Below are positions 41,748-50,582 of a DNA stretch of 64,000 bases, piece by piece. Positions within the stretch are counted from its first letter, which is position 1; the number at the start of each line of letters is the position of its first letter. Origin of the DNA: CAYZTY01 sp964444665 (GTDB lineage: Bacteria; Planctomycetota; Phycisphaerae; Sedimentisphaerales; CAYZTY01); contig CAYUIE010000012.1 in the NCBI GenBank assembly GCA_964444665.1, forward strand, positions 45,215-109,214, in the 5' to 3' direction. Both the position numbers and the translations under genes were made by a program. The notes under the pieces are model-generated. The model made no database searches. It saw only the letters and a program-made list of their open reading frames with translations, and was not told the DNA's origin.

Positions 41748-43382
41748 TTACCTGTCATCGCCAAACTTCTCGAGCGTCCTGTCTACCCTCGCCAGCGTCT
41801 TTTCTTTGCCTAACATATCCACCGAATCAAATATCGGGGGACTTATCGTCGTTCCGCAAATCGCCACCCGCAGCGGTTGAGCCACCTTGCCCAATCCAAC
41901 TTGTTTCTGCTCGGCTAATGAACGAAGCATAACCTCAATATTCTCGGCGGTTATCTGCTCCAAAGCCTCCAGCTTATCCCGAATAATCCTTAGCATCACC
42001 AGGCCTCGACCATCACCTGCAAGCAGGACTTTTTTAACCGCCTTCTCATCGTACTCTATCCGCCCATCTTCAACAAAAAGAAATCTGCTTTTCCTGTCAA
42101 TATCCGCCAGAGTTCGTGCACCTTCATTGGACCTTATCAGCCTCGTTAAAAGTGCGTCGTCACTCTGTGTCAGAGGGCTGTTATTGGCAACAACATACTC
42201 TCTGAGTCGATGCAGCAGCTTCTCCGGCCCCAATCGTCGCATATGCTCTGTATTGAAAGCAACCAGCTTCCGGCGGTCGAACAGACTGTTGGATTTGGTC
42301 AGCCTGTCCAGACTGAAGGCATCAATAAGCTCATCGACACTCATTATCTCGCGGTCATCCGCCGGGCTCCAGCCCAGCAGGGCCAGAAAGTTGACCATAG
42401 CTTCGGGGACATAGCCGCTTTTGAAAAAATCCACAACGTTTATTTCCGGCAAGTGCAAGCCAAGACACTCGGCCATTGTATCAACCACCTCCATATCAGG
42501 CGCGCCTTTGCCTTTGATAAATTCCTTTATCTCATCGAGGCTGATATTCCCCGCGCCGGCAAGTTTCTGCAGGTCGGCCTCGCCAAGATTCTTAACGGCC
42601 TCGCGCAGGGCGTTCCCGCGTTCTCGCTTCGAAAGCTTGCCGCCGCCCTCGCTTACGGTAACCGATATATGCACATAGCTCGGCCTGCGAAATCCCAGGG
42701 CGTCCTGAATGCACTGCTGGCTCGGCGTGTTCATCAAATGTTCCTGGCCGCGGATGACGTGCGTTACTTCCATAAGCTCATCATCGACAACACACGCGAA
42801 GTTATACGTGGGAAAACCGTCGCTCTTGACGATTATGAAATCACTTATCTGGCTCGGCTCAAAGCTGACATCACCGCGTACTACGTCCTGAACCACAATC
42901 GGACCGGCCCGCGGCAAAACAAAACGAACTACAACGGATTTGCCCTCGTCTTTGGCCTTCTTAACGTCATTTTCGCCTGGAAAAGTGCTCGGTCGGGGGT
43001 AAAGAAAAGTCTCTTTTTTTGCTTCAGCCTGCTTACGAAGCACATCAAGCTCTTCTGGCGTATCGAAGCAGTAGTAGGCCTTGCCGGATTCGATGAGTCT
43101 CCTGACATACTCATTATAAATATCGAGGCGCTCTGATTGAAAATAAGGGCCGTTGGGGCCGCCCGCTTCAGGGCCCTCGTCCCAGTCGATGCCAAGCCAG
43201 CGAAGGTCTCTAATAACTTGCTGGGTTGCCGCGGGAGTGCTGCGCCTGGCGTCCGTATCTTCGATGCGGAGTATAAACTTTCCCCCGCTTCGTCTGGCCC
43301 ACAACCAGTTGAATAGCGCCGTCCTTGCCCCGCCGATATGCAAATACCCCGTCGGAGAAGGTGCAAAACGGGTTACAACCAT
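41748..43382 (-). CDS. gltX: Glutamyl-tRNA synthetase
   Basis: A 544-residue class I synthetase. The HIGH region is RFAPSPTGYLHIGGARTALFN, the KMSKS equivalent is KLSKRERGNA, and WARRSGGKFILRIEDTD follows in the catalytic core. Length is somewhat above the usual 470-490 because of an insertion around residues 265-305 (AVKNLGEADLQKLAGAGNISLDE region). glnS is also present in the window, so GltX need not mischarge tRNA-Gln. First gene of the minus-strand block. Confidence 0.96.
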   Translation of the reverse strand: MVVTRFAPSPTGYLHIGGARTALFNWLWARRSGGKFILRIEDTDARRSTPAATQQVIRDLRWLGIDWDEGPEAGGPNGPYFQSERLDIYNEYVRRLIESGKAYYCFDTPEELDVLRKQAEAKKETFLYPRPSTFPGENDVKKAKDEGKSVVVRFVLPRAGPIVVQDVVRGDVSFEPSQISDFIIVKSDGFPTYNFACVVDDELMEVTHVIRGQEHLMNTPSQQCIQDALGFRRPSYVHISVTVSEGGGKLSKRERGNALREAVKNLGEADLQKLAGAGNISLDEIKEFIKGKGAPDMEVVDTMAECLGLHLPEINVVDFFKSGYVPEAMVNFLALLGWSPADDREIMSVDELIDAFSLDRLTKSNSLFDRRKLVAFNTEHMRRLGPEKLLHRLREYVVANNSPLTQSDDALLTRLIRSNEGARTLADIDRKSRFLFVEDGRIEYDEKAVKKVLLAGDGRGLVMLRIIRDKLEALEQITAENIEVMLRSLAEQKQVGLGKVAQPLRVAICGTTISPPIFDSVDMLGKEKTLARVDRTLEKFGDDR

Positions 43383-43531
43383 TGTCTCGAACTCCAGGTA
43401 AGATAAGAAACAAGCGACAGGATACCCCTAAATCCGATTAATGTCAATGATAAGGTGTCTTTGAGAGTTCGGCAGCACCGGCCGTTTTTGTTCTTGCCGC
43501 TTCGTCATAACACACTAAAATATCTGAAAAA

Positions 43532-44008
43532 ATGATAAACGAACAACCAACAAAACTTGACCACGGCGAACTAATCCAGGTCGTAAAAAACGCTCCCCTG
43601 GTCTCCATTGATTTAATCGTTAAAAACAACAGTAACGAATTTTTAGTAGGGCTGCGGAAAAACGAACCGGCCAAAGATTATTGGTTTGTACCGGGCGGCA
43701 GAATCCTGAAAAACGAACGAATTAATCAGGCATTCGAAAGAATCGCAAAGGAGGAGCTGGGAATCAAAATAGCTTATGAACAGGCAGAATTCCTCGGCGT
43801 GTTCGAGCATTTCTACACAAGTAACTTCGCCCAAAAAGAAGGCTTCACCACTCATTACGTCGCGCTGGCGCACCAGATAAGCATATCTGAAAACTCGCTC
43901 CAGCTACCGAAAATACAACATCAGGAATACAAATGGCTAAACAGGGACTCTATGAGTAAAGACAAAAAAGTGCACCCTTATACCAAGGCGTATTTCAAGC
44001 AGCTCTAA
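43532..44008 (+). CDS. gmm: NUDIX hydrolase of the GDP-mannose mannosyl hydrolase type
   Basis: A 158-residue protein with an altered Nudix box: GGRILKNERINQAFERIAKEELGI, in which one of the usual acidic residues is replaced by R-I-A as in GDP-mannose mannosyl hydrolase. The WFVPGGR start of the box and the upstream VSIDLIVKNNSNEFLVGLR are also like Gmm. The enzyme would release mannose and GDP from GDP-mannose. Stand-alone gene without visible sugar nucleotide neighbours; transcribed divergently from gltX. Confidence 0.8.
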   Translation: MINEQPTKLDHGELIQVVKNAPLVSIDLIVKNNSNEFLVGLRKNEPAKDYWFVPGGRILKNERINQAFERIAKEELGIKIAYEQAEFLGVFEHFYTSNFAQKEGFTTHYVALAHQISISENSLQLPKIQHQEYKWLNRDSMSKDKKVHPYTKAYFKQL

Positions 44009-44077
44009 TTTATCAAGCCTTGAAGCGGTTCAAAAGCACAATGTCGAAAAAAAAATCAGGCAAAAAAATCATAATAT

Positions 44078-45244
44078 TTATTCTTCTTGGATAGAAAGAC
44101 TGATAACTCCGGATTTAGACCCGTTTACAAAATCATAGCCGTTACATCCGCCTATCACATAGATTTTATCATTAAAGACCAGTGAAAGATGGTCGTCCCA
44201 TGGCAGAGGAAGAGAAGTCCCTATCTGCGATGTATTTGTAGCTGTGTCATAAATATCGACTTTGTCGCTTGGCCAATGATTTTCCCAATCTCCCTCAGTT
44301 CCACCAATTAAGAAAATTTTCCCGTCAACAACAGGTGCTGCGCTGCCATATTCAAATGCCCGGGCCCGGTCGGCCGGAAGAGGTTGACAAGAGTTTGTGT
44401 CCCACTGTTCGCTCTGGAAATCAAATATCATAACATCGGCAGACATCCGGTCCTCATTCGGGAGATAACCCCCGATTACATATGCCTTATCGCCTACTGT
44501 CGCTACCGCCGGCATCATAACTAATACGGGCATATTGGTAACAAACCGCCAGGTGTTTGTGGTTGTATTATATGCTTCCACAATATCATAATTTGTACAT
44601 AGGTCGTTTGAATCTTCATAACAGTAGCCCCCACCAAAAAGATAAATCTCACCGTTGTAAACCGTAGCTGGGGCCGCAGTAACAACCGTAGGTTTTGGGG
44701 CAAGAGATGTCCAGATATCGGTGTTCGGGTCATACCGCTCATTAAAGTTAAAGTCCCCATAATGGCCTCCAGGCCCTATGCCTCCCCATGCACCAAAGAC
44801 ATATAGATTGCTATCTACGACAACACCGGTAAGCTCCTCAACGCCCATGCCACCATTGTGATTATTATCTGCCCGATTGCTCCAAGCGCCTGTAGCTGGT
44901 TCAAACATTTCTGTTGACTTAAGATTAACCTGGTCAGGATTACCATTTCCTCCAAACACATATATCTTTTCACTGATTACGCCACCCGTAAACTGGTCTC
45001 TACCGGTAGACATAGGAGGCTCCGGTTCCCATTTCGGAAAACATGCAGGATTTTCCGGAGTAAGGTTACAATCCACAATCCAGTTTTGTGCCAAGATGGC
45101 TAAGTCCACAAAATCCACACAACAATCTTCATTCAGATCGCCAGCGAGCTTATGCGGACAATCGTATGCAGAAAAAGCCCCGACACCCCAAAATTCAGTC
45201 ACGATTAACACAATGAGTGTGATTTTATATGGCTTGCTAACCAT
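44078..45244 (-). CDS. Secreted kelch-repeat protein with N-terminal dockerin-like segment
   Basis: A 388-residue exported protein. After a signal peptide (ITLIVLIVTEFWGVGAFSA) comes AGDLNEDCCVDFVDLAILAQNWI, a dockerin-like calcium-binding repeat of the type common in Phycisphaerae secreted proteins. Residues 75-380 hold about six kelch repeats: KIYVFGGNGN, NLYVFGAWGG, EIYLFGGGYC, KAYVIGGYLP, KIFLIGGTEG and KIYVIGGCNG, each with the paired Gly. This gives a six-bladed beta-propeller. No catalytic residues are seen; a binding or galactose-oxidase-like scaffold role is inferred. Dockerins are normally terminal, and here it is N-terminal. Confidence 0.83.
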   Translation of the reverse strand: MVSKPYKITLIVLIVTEFWGVGAFSAYDCPHKLAGDLNEDCCVDFVDLAILAQNWIVDCNLTPENPACFPKWEPEPPMSTGRDQFTGGVISEKIYVFGGNGNPDQVNLKSTEMFEPATGAWSNRADNNHNGGMGVEELTGVVVDSNLYVFGAWGGIGPGGHYGDFNFNERYDPNTDIWTSLAPKPTVVTAAPATVYNGEIYLFGGGYCYEDSNDLCTNYDIVEAYNTTTNTWRFVTNMPVLVMMPAVATVGDKAYVIGGYLPNEDRMSADVMIFDFQSEQWDTNSCQPLPADRARAFEYGSAAPVVDGKIFLIGGTEGDWENHWPSDKVDIYDTATNTSQIGTSLPLPWDDHLSLVFNDKIYVIGGCNGYDFVNGSKSGVISLSIQEE

Positions 45245-45461
45245 TTCCCTTCTCCTTCTTGTTAAAACCCCAAAATATCAAACAGCACACCAAAGCATAC
45301 CATGTTTTTATTATACCACCTTTTAACTCCGTCTCAAGTAAGAAAATGATTAGTACAAGCCACATAACAAATTTAGGTACATTGACGGTAACGCACTGGT
45401 TAACTATAATGAGTCCAAGTATAAGCCAGCAGAAAAGCAAAACGCCAAAGGCATTGTTAAT

Positions 45462-47156
45462 ATGAACACAGATGGTCTCATAATCAAGCTCGATTTCATC
45501 CGGCAGATTGTTGCCGAGGACCTGAAGACAAACAAATGGGACGGCCGGGTAGTAACGCGGTTTCCGCCGGAGCCGAACGGCTACCTGCATATCGGGCACG
45601 CCAAGTCTATTTGCCTGAACTTCGGCATCGCCAAGGAGAATAAAGGCGGTGTTTGTCACCTGCGATTCGACGACACGAATCCTACCAAAGAAGAGCAGGA
45701 GTACATCGACTCGATTATAGAAGATATCCGCTGGCTCGGGTTCGACTGGGGCGAGCATCTCTACTATGCCTCCGACTACTTCGAACAAATGTATGAATAT
45801 GCTGTGCAGTTAATCAAGGCTGGCAAGGCATACATCTGCGACCTTGACGCCGACGAAATCAGGCAGCATCGCGGCACTTTAACCAAACCGGGGAAAAACA
45901 GCCCTTATCGTGACCGCGGCGTCGAGGAAAATCTCGAGCTCTTCGAGAAAATGCACGCCGGCGAATTCCCGGACGGCACGCGAACATTGCGGGCGAAAAT
46001 CGATATGGCGCACCCAAACCTTAATATGCGCGACCCGGTTATGTATCGCATACTTCACGCCGAGCACCACCGAACGGGCGACAAATGGTGTATCTATCCA
46101 ACGTATGACTGGGCGCACGGGCTCGAAGATTCCATCGAGCGAATAACACATTCAATATGCACCCTCGAATTCGAGAACCATCGGCCGTTGTACGACTGGT
46201 TCCTCGACCAGCTCGGAATTTTTCACTCCCAACAAATCGAGTTCGCGCGACTAAACCTGAATTACACAGTAATGAGCAAGCGAAAGCTGCTGCAATTAGT
46301 TGAGCAGGGCAAAGTCGGCGGATGGAACGACCCGCGAATGCCAACTATCAGCGGCCTGCGCAGACGCGGCTACTCACCCGAAGCCATCCGAAACTTCTGC
46401 AAACGTATCGGCGTAAACAAATTCAACAGCACCGTTGACATCAGGCTGCTCGAACACTGTTTGCGCGAAGACCTGAACAAAACCTCTCCGCGCGTGATGG
46501 CTGTGCTGCATCCGCTAAAAGTAATAATCGACAACTACCCGGAGAATCAGGTTGAGGAAATGCAGGCCATTAATAATCCAGAAAATCCGCAGGCCGGCAC
46601 ACGGCTAGTTCCATTCTCGCGTGAGATTCATATCGAGCGGGACGATTTTATGGAGGAACCGCCGAAGAAGTTCTACCGCCTCGCGCCCGGCCGGGAGGTC
46701 CGCCTGCGATATGCATATTTCATTACCTGCAAAGAAGTAGTTAAAGATGCCAACGGGCAAATTACAGAACTGCACTGCACATACGACCCGGCCACACGCG
46801 GCGGCGATGCCCCCGACGGACGAAAAGTAAAGGCCACGCTGCACTGGGTATCCGCGAAGAACGCTATCGAGGCCGAGGTCAGGCTCTATGAACATCTTTT
46901 CACAACGGAGAATCCCGATGATACTGCGGAAGGGCGGGATTTCACATCAAATCTGAATCCCAACTCTCTGGAAGTTCTGACCTCCTGCCGGCTCGAACCA
47001 TCACTCAAAAACGCAAAACCGTCAGACCGCTACCAGTTCGAACGATTAGGCTATTTCTGCGTTGACCCCGACAGCTCCCAAGGCAAACTCATATTTAATC
47101 GAACAGTTACCCTCCGCGACCCTTGGGCAAAAATACAAAAATCACAGCAAAAATAA
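45462..47156 (+). CDS. glnS: Glutaminyl-tRNA synthetase
   Basis: A 564-residue class I synthetase. The HIGH region is RFPPEPNGYLHIGHAKSICLNFG, the KMSKS equivalent is YTVMSKRKLLQL, and DDTNPTKEEQEYIDSI is the GlnRS-type continuation. The C-terminal half is the beta-barrel anticodon-binding domain (FMEEPPKKFYRLAPGREVRLRYAY region). Direct GlnRS makes the GatCAB route unnecessary for Gln-tRNA. Stand-alone plus-strand gene; divergent from the kelch gene across a 217-base gap. Confidence 0.96.
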   Translation: MNTDGLIIKLDFIRQIVAEDLKTNKWDGRVVTRFPPEPNGYLHIGHAKSICLNFGIAKENKGGVCHLRFDDTNPTKEEQEYIDSIIEDIRWLGFDWGEHLYYASDYFEQMYEYAVQLIKAGKAYICDLDADEIRQHRGTLTKPGKNSPYRDRGVEENLELFEKMHAGEFPDGTRTLRAKIDMAHPNLNMRDPVMYRILHAEHHRTGDKWCIYPTYDWAHGLEDSIERITHSICTLEFENHRPLYDWFLDQLGIFHSQQIEFARLNLNYTVMSKRKLLQLVEQGKVGGWNDPRMPTISGLRRRGYSPEAIRNFCKRIGVNKFNSTVDIRLLEHCLREDLNKTSPRVMAVLHPLKVIIDNYPENQVEEMQAINNPENPQAGTRLVPFSREIHIERDDFMEEPPKKFYRLAPGREVRLRYAYFITCKEVVKDANGQITELHCTYDPATRGGDAPDGRKVKATLHWVSAKNAIEAEVRLYEHLFTTENPDDTAEGRDFTSNLNPNSLEVLTSCRLEPSLKNAKPSDRYQFERLGYFCVDPDSSQGKLIFNRTVTLRDPWAKIQKSQQK

Positions 47157-47180
47157 GCTGCTTTTCAATGTCCGCTTGTT

Positions 47181-48431
47181 TCAGTTGTAATCCAGGCTAA
47201 AATTCAAATAATCAGAGTAATTAATGATAGCTTTCCTTCTGTTTTTAGAATCCGGCTGTTCGCCCAGATAGAATTTCACACTCAATTTTCTCTTGTCCAA
47301 ATCATAAACAGCGTGCCAAAGCGTTCTCGCCGGAGCATAAACACGGTCGTTCGAGATATATGGCTGTATGGCAACTTTAGTATTTATATTTTTTATCTCA
47401 CTCAGGCCGAATCCGCCGCCTTTTCCGCACGCTGCGCGGAGCGTCTCCAATCGAGAGAAGCTTTCTCTAATATTATGGTTCCCTTCAGGCACCTGATCGG
47501 CAGTTTGGTACTTCGATATAAGGTGATTTGTGATATACTGAAGACCATCCCCGTCGACCACGATATTTTTATCGCGAACAGGGGAAAACTCAAAGACAAA
47601 AGATTTCCCGAATCTGTCGGCGATGATGTAATGGCACGGCACGACGGTGTAATAATGTTTCAGATTCAACATTGCCTGTTTGGCCTGCTTAACACTGGCG
47701 CAGCTATCAAGCAGATAACGCATGCACTGAATCTCATGAACACCGACTTGGGTATTTGGCTCACTTGCGCTCATTCCTTCAAGCTCGACGAAAACCGCAA
47801 CCGCTAATCCCTCCGAGTTAATGCCGTCAAGCACCCCACCCAAAAGGTCAAATGCGGTAATATAAAGACTGGCAAAGCCCCGGTCCGGATAAATTTCAAA
47901 AATATACGGCCTGGACATAACCGGCGACTCGTATTTACCGGGATGTCTTCTTTTCATATTACCGGTGGTAAAGTCATAATTTCTGCTCAGTATATCATGC
48001 CCACCCTGAGTGAATTCGCCGGGATAGAAAACCGCAGAGCACCCGAATATGCCGGGAAACTGCTCTATGGTGGAAAAGTCATAAACATTGTTATCAACCT
48101 TTAAATAGTAACCATCGGCAAGCCCTTTCATACGTTCATAATATATCGGATAATTCTCCTTCATATACCTGCGCTGAGCATCGTTTCTCGATGGGTCGCC
48201 GGAAGGTCTTAATTGAATGTTATCTCGTTGGGCAATCTCAGCGATTTTTCGACCAATCTCGTAATTCGAACCTTTTATTACAACATGCCGAACCTCCATA
48301 AAACGGTCCGCCCCACCCGCCACAACCGTTTCCTTACAATAAATCCCACTCTGTTTAGCGTCATCCGCACAGCCTGCCGGGAACAATAAAAAAGCCAATA
48401 TTAAAAAGATTTTCCCTCTTTGACTCATCAT
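47181..48431 (-). CDS. Lipoprotein C45-type autoproteolytic acyltransferase/hydrolase
   Basis: A 416-residue Ntn-hydrolase of the C45 (isopenicillin N acyltransferase-like) family. The ATG at 48431 is chosen because GGAG lies 8 bases upstream; a longer frame starts at 48455. The lipoprotein signal is KIFLILAFLLFPAGC with the lipid-modified C21. The candidate autocatalytic nucleophile is C131 in GIFGCSAVF, followed by the typical ILSRNYDF; ITAFDLLGGVLDGINSEGLAV and HYIIADRFGKSFVFEF are also family-like. It would cleave amide-linked acyl groups at the cell envelope. The substrate is unknown. Confidence 0.8.
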   Translation of the reverse strand: MMSQRGKIFLILAFLLFPAGCADDAKQSGIYCKETVVAGGADRFMEVRHVVIKGSNYEIGRKIAEIAQRDNIQLRPSGDPSRNDAQRRYMKENYPIYYERMKGLADGYYLKVDNNVYDFSTIEQFPGIFGCSAVFYPGEFTQGGHDILSRNYDFTTGNMKRRHPGKYESPVMSRPYIFEIYPDRGFASLYITAFDLLGGVLDGINSEGLAVAVFVELEGMSASEPNTQVGVHEIQCMRYLLDSCASVKQAKQAMLNLKHYYTVVPCHYIIADRFGKSFVFEFSPVRDKNIVVDGDGLQYITNHLISKYQTADQVPEGNHNIRESFSRLETLRAACGKGGGFGLSEIKNINTKVAIQPYISNDRVYAPARTLWHAVYDLDKRKLSVKFYLGEQPDSKNRRKAIINYSDYLNFSLDYN

Positions 48432-48556
48432 TTTAAATACTCCTTTTTTCATCACAACTTATGTTATTCTTTGTACAGACTTTTAAGCTGTACGCAACTT
48501 GCTAATCCACACAGTGTTTCACCAATAAAAATGGACAACCTAACCTCGAAAGATTA

Positions 48557-50473
48557 TTACTGCACTGCGGAACTTTTCGGCTGTATCGCTCCACGATAAG
48601 GTCGGCCCGCCTTATAAAGCTCCAGGTGCTTGCTTATCTCAACTCCCGATTCGGGCCGGCCCGAAGAGCGTGCCAGCTCAAGGGCTTGCTCGGCAGTCCT
48701 GACGGCCTGCTCAAACCTGCCCGCAGCCGCATAGGCCACACCAAGCGTATCCAGCATTTGATATCGCTTATTCTCTGTCATTTCACAGGCACGCCTTGCC
48801 ATTTCAACCGCCTCATTCGGGTCGTAAAAAGGCACATCCTCATACGCCGACTTAAGCCATGCCAGATTATTAAGCACCTCAGCCCAGTCGGGCCTTAATC
48901 GCAGAGCTTCGCTCCAGTGCATAACCGCCGGCTCGTAGTCGCCTTGTTGAAAATATGCCGAGGCGAGCATATTGCGTATTTTAGGGCCTTCGGGCTTAAA
49001 TTTCACCGCCTCTTTAAGGTGTTCAATCGCTTCGTCGGTCCTGCCTTTATGAATCAAAATTGCTGCCAGATCGTAATACGCTGCATAGTAGCGAGGATTA
49101 AACCGCAATGCCGCTTTATAATGCTCAATTGCTTTGTCTAACTCGCCCTGAATAGAAAATTCTCTCCCCAGATTGTCATGCAACAACGCGTTGCCAGCCG
49201 TTACTTTAAGTGCACGCTCATACAGGGTAATATTGTTGCGCCAATAGCCGGTTTGAATCCGTGTACATAATGTTAGCGCCACCAGCACTATAACAGCACA
49301 AATCCCAATCCCTGTTTTTGTTATAGGCCACCTTGCCGCAACTTCTCTTGCGCTCCATCCGAAAATTATGAGCAGGCCAATCATCGGCACATACACATAC
49401 CGGTCCGCCATAGCCTGTCCACCTACCTGCACCAACCCAATCACCGGTATCAACGTACCGATATACCACAGCCAGCCTACCAGAAGCCACGGTCGACGCC
49501 TCCACCAAATGAGAACTAAAATAGAAACACATAATAAAAAAAATGCCCAACCTGCTAAAGGACCTGCTTCCAAACTCCGCGGAAAAGGATAGAACGCCGC
49601 CAGTTTACTCGGCCACAACGTCTTGCCTATATATCTGCCGTATGAGACCACAGCATTGGCAATCCTGCTTTCCACAGGAATAGATTTAACCGCTCCCCTG
49701 CCTCGTTGTGTAATAAAAGTAATGACACTCACAACTGCTGAAAGGGCGAATAAGGGAACTTTTTCCGCTACCAAACGCCGGACCGAAGAACTCCGATGCT
49801 CAAGTATTGCCGATTCGTCCCGCGACAAATCTTCAATTCTGCTCTTTTGCCCGAATTGAAAACGACTGAGGGGCCAATAATCCAGCAAAAGCAACACAAA
49901 TGGCAGTGTAACCACCATTGGTTTGGCCATTAGTCCGAGTGAAAAAAATAAAATTACCTGCAGATATCTTCCAATGCCCGGATGCTCTGAGTATCGAATG
50001 TAAGCAATTATAGTTAGCATCCAGAAAAAGGTGCTCAGCACATTCTTGCGTTCGGCCACCCAAGCAACAGACTCAACATTCAGAGGATGTAAGGCAAAGA
50101 CCGTAGCGATAAAAGCACTAAGCCAAAGCTCGCCGGTTGCCCTTTTCAAAATCCAAAACAGCAATAAAACGTTAAATATGTGAAACAATAAACTTGTTAA
50201 ATGATGCCAGAAGGCCTCAAGCTCAAACAGCTGACAATCCAACATATGGCTTAGCGAGGTCAAAGGATGCCACGTAGCACCATGCGAGGCAGTAAAGGCC
50301 CCCCTAATATTTTCCCACGTCAGCCCCGTCCGGATATGTTCATTCTCAGTTATATAAAGGCCGTCATCCCAGCAAAACCCATTTCCACACGCCTGCCAGT
50401 AGGCGACCAGCGTCACCAAAACCAACATCACAAATATGCCTGTGACAATTAACTTTTTATCACCATTTGTCAT
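48557..50473 (-). CDS. Multi-pass GT-C-like (O-mannosyltransferase-type) protein with C-terminal TPR
   Basis: A 638-residue membrane protein. The ATG at 50473 follows AAGGA by 7 bases and replaces an extended start at 50518. Residues 10-420 have about ten membrane spans. The first extracytoplasmic loop has YWQACGNGFCWDDGLYITEN, where the D-D pair matches the catalytic acidic motif of GT-C/PMT-like enzymes (TMTC group), and LHPLNVESVAWVAERKNVLS is shared with that group. Residues 425-610 are TPRs (AIEHYKAALRFNPRYYAAYYDLA and so on). The TPR end is nearly identical to that of the neighbouring sulfatase-fold TPR protein. A polyprenyl-sugar-dependent glycosyl transfer to envelope proteins or lipids is inferred. 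Confidence 0.75.
   Translation of the reverse strand: MTNGDKKLIVTGIFVMLVLVTLVAYWQACGNGFCWDDGLYITENEHIRTGLTWENIRGAFTASHGATWHPLTSLSHMLDCQLFELEAFWHHLTSLLFHIFNVLLLFWILKRATGELWLSAFIATVFALHPLNVESVAWVAERKNVLSTFFWMLTIIAYIRYSEHPGIGRYLQVILFFSLGLMAKPMVVTLPFVLLLLDYWPLSRFQFGQKSRIEDLSRDESAILEHRSSSVRRLVAEKVPLFALSAVVSVITFITQRGRGAVKSIPVESRIANAVVSYGRYIGKTLWPSKLAAFYPFPRSLEAGPLAGWAFFLLCVSILVLIWWRRRPWLLVGWLWYIGTLIPVIGLVQVGGQAMADRYVYVPMIGLLIIFGWSAREVAARWPITKTGIGICAVIVLVALTLCTRIQTGYWRNNITLYERALKVTAGNALLHDNLGREFSIQGELDKAIEHYKAALRFNPRYYAAYYDLAAILIHKGRTDEAIEHLKEAVKFKPEGPKIRNMLASAYFQQGDYEPAVMHWSEALRLRPDWAEVLNNLAWLKSAYEDVPFYDPNEAVEMARRACEMTENKRYQMLDTLGVAYAAAGRFEQAVRTAEQALELARSSGRPESGVEISKHLELYKAGRPYRGAIQPKSSAVQ
48777..48882. 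repeat. 106-base repeat copy 1 (TPR coding segment)
   Basis: This segment matches 50797-50902 with about 3 mismatches in 106 bases. Both copies encode the end of a TPR array with VEMARRACEMTE and NNLAWLKSAYE. The identity far exceeds that of the rest of the two genes. Confidence 0.85.
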
Positions 50474-50582
50474 CCAGGTCCTTCTTAAATTATTACAATC
50501 TAAATCTTTTACAACCACTTCGGTAAATTACATCTCGTGTAGGGATAATTTTGCATTACTTAATTTAGAACAAGAACGCAGG

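Noticed and set aside
42210..43136. 308-codon plus-strand frame opposite gltX
   Set aside because: It lies entirely antisense to a clear GltX with intact motifs and has no recognisable domain or ribosome-binding site.
45237..45788. 183-codon minus-strand frame
   Set aside because: Mostly antisense to glnS and the gap before it; no motif, no start signal.
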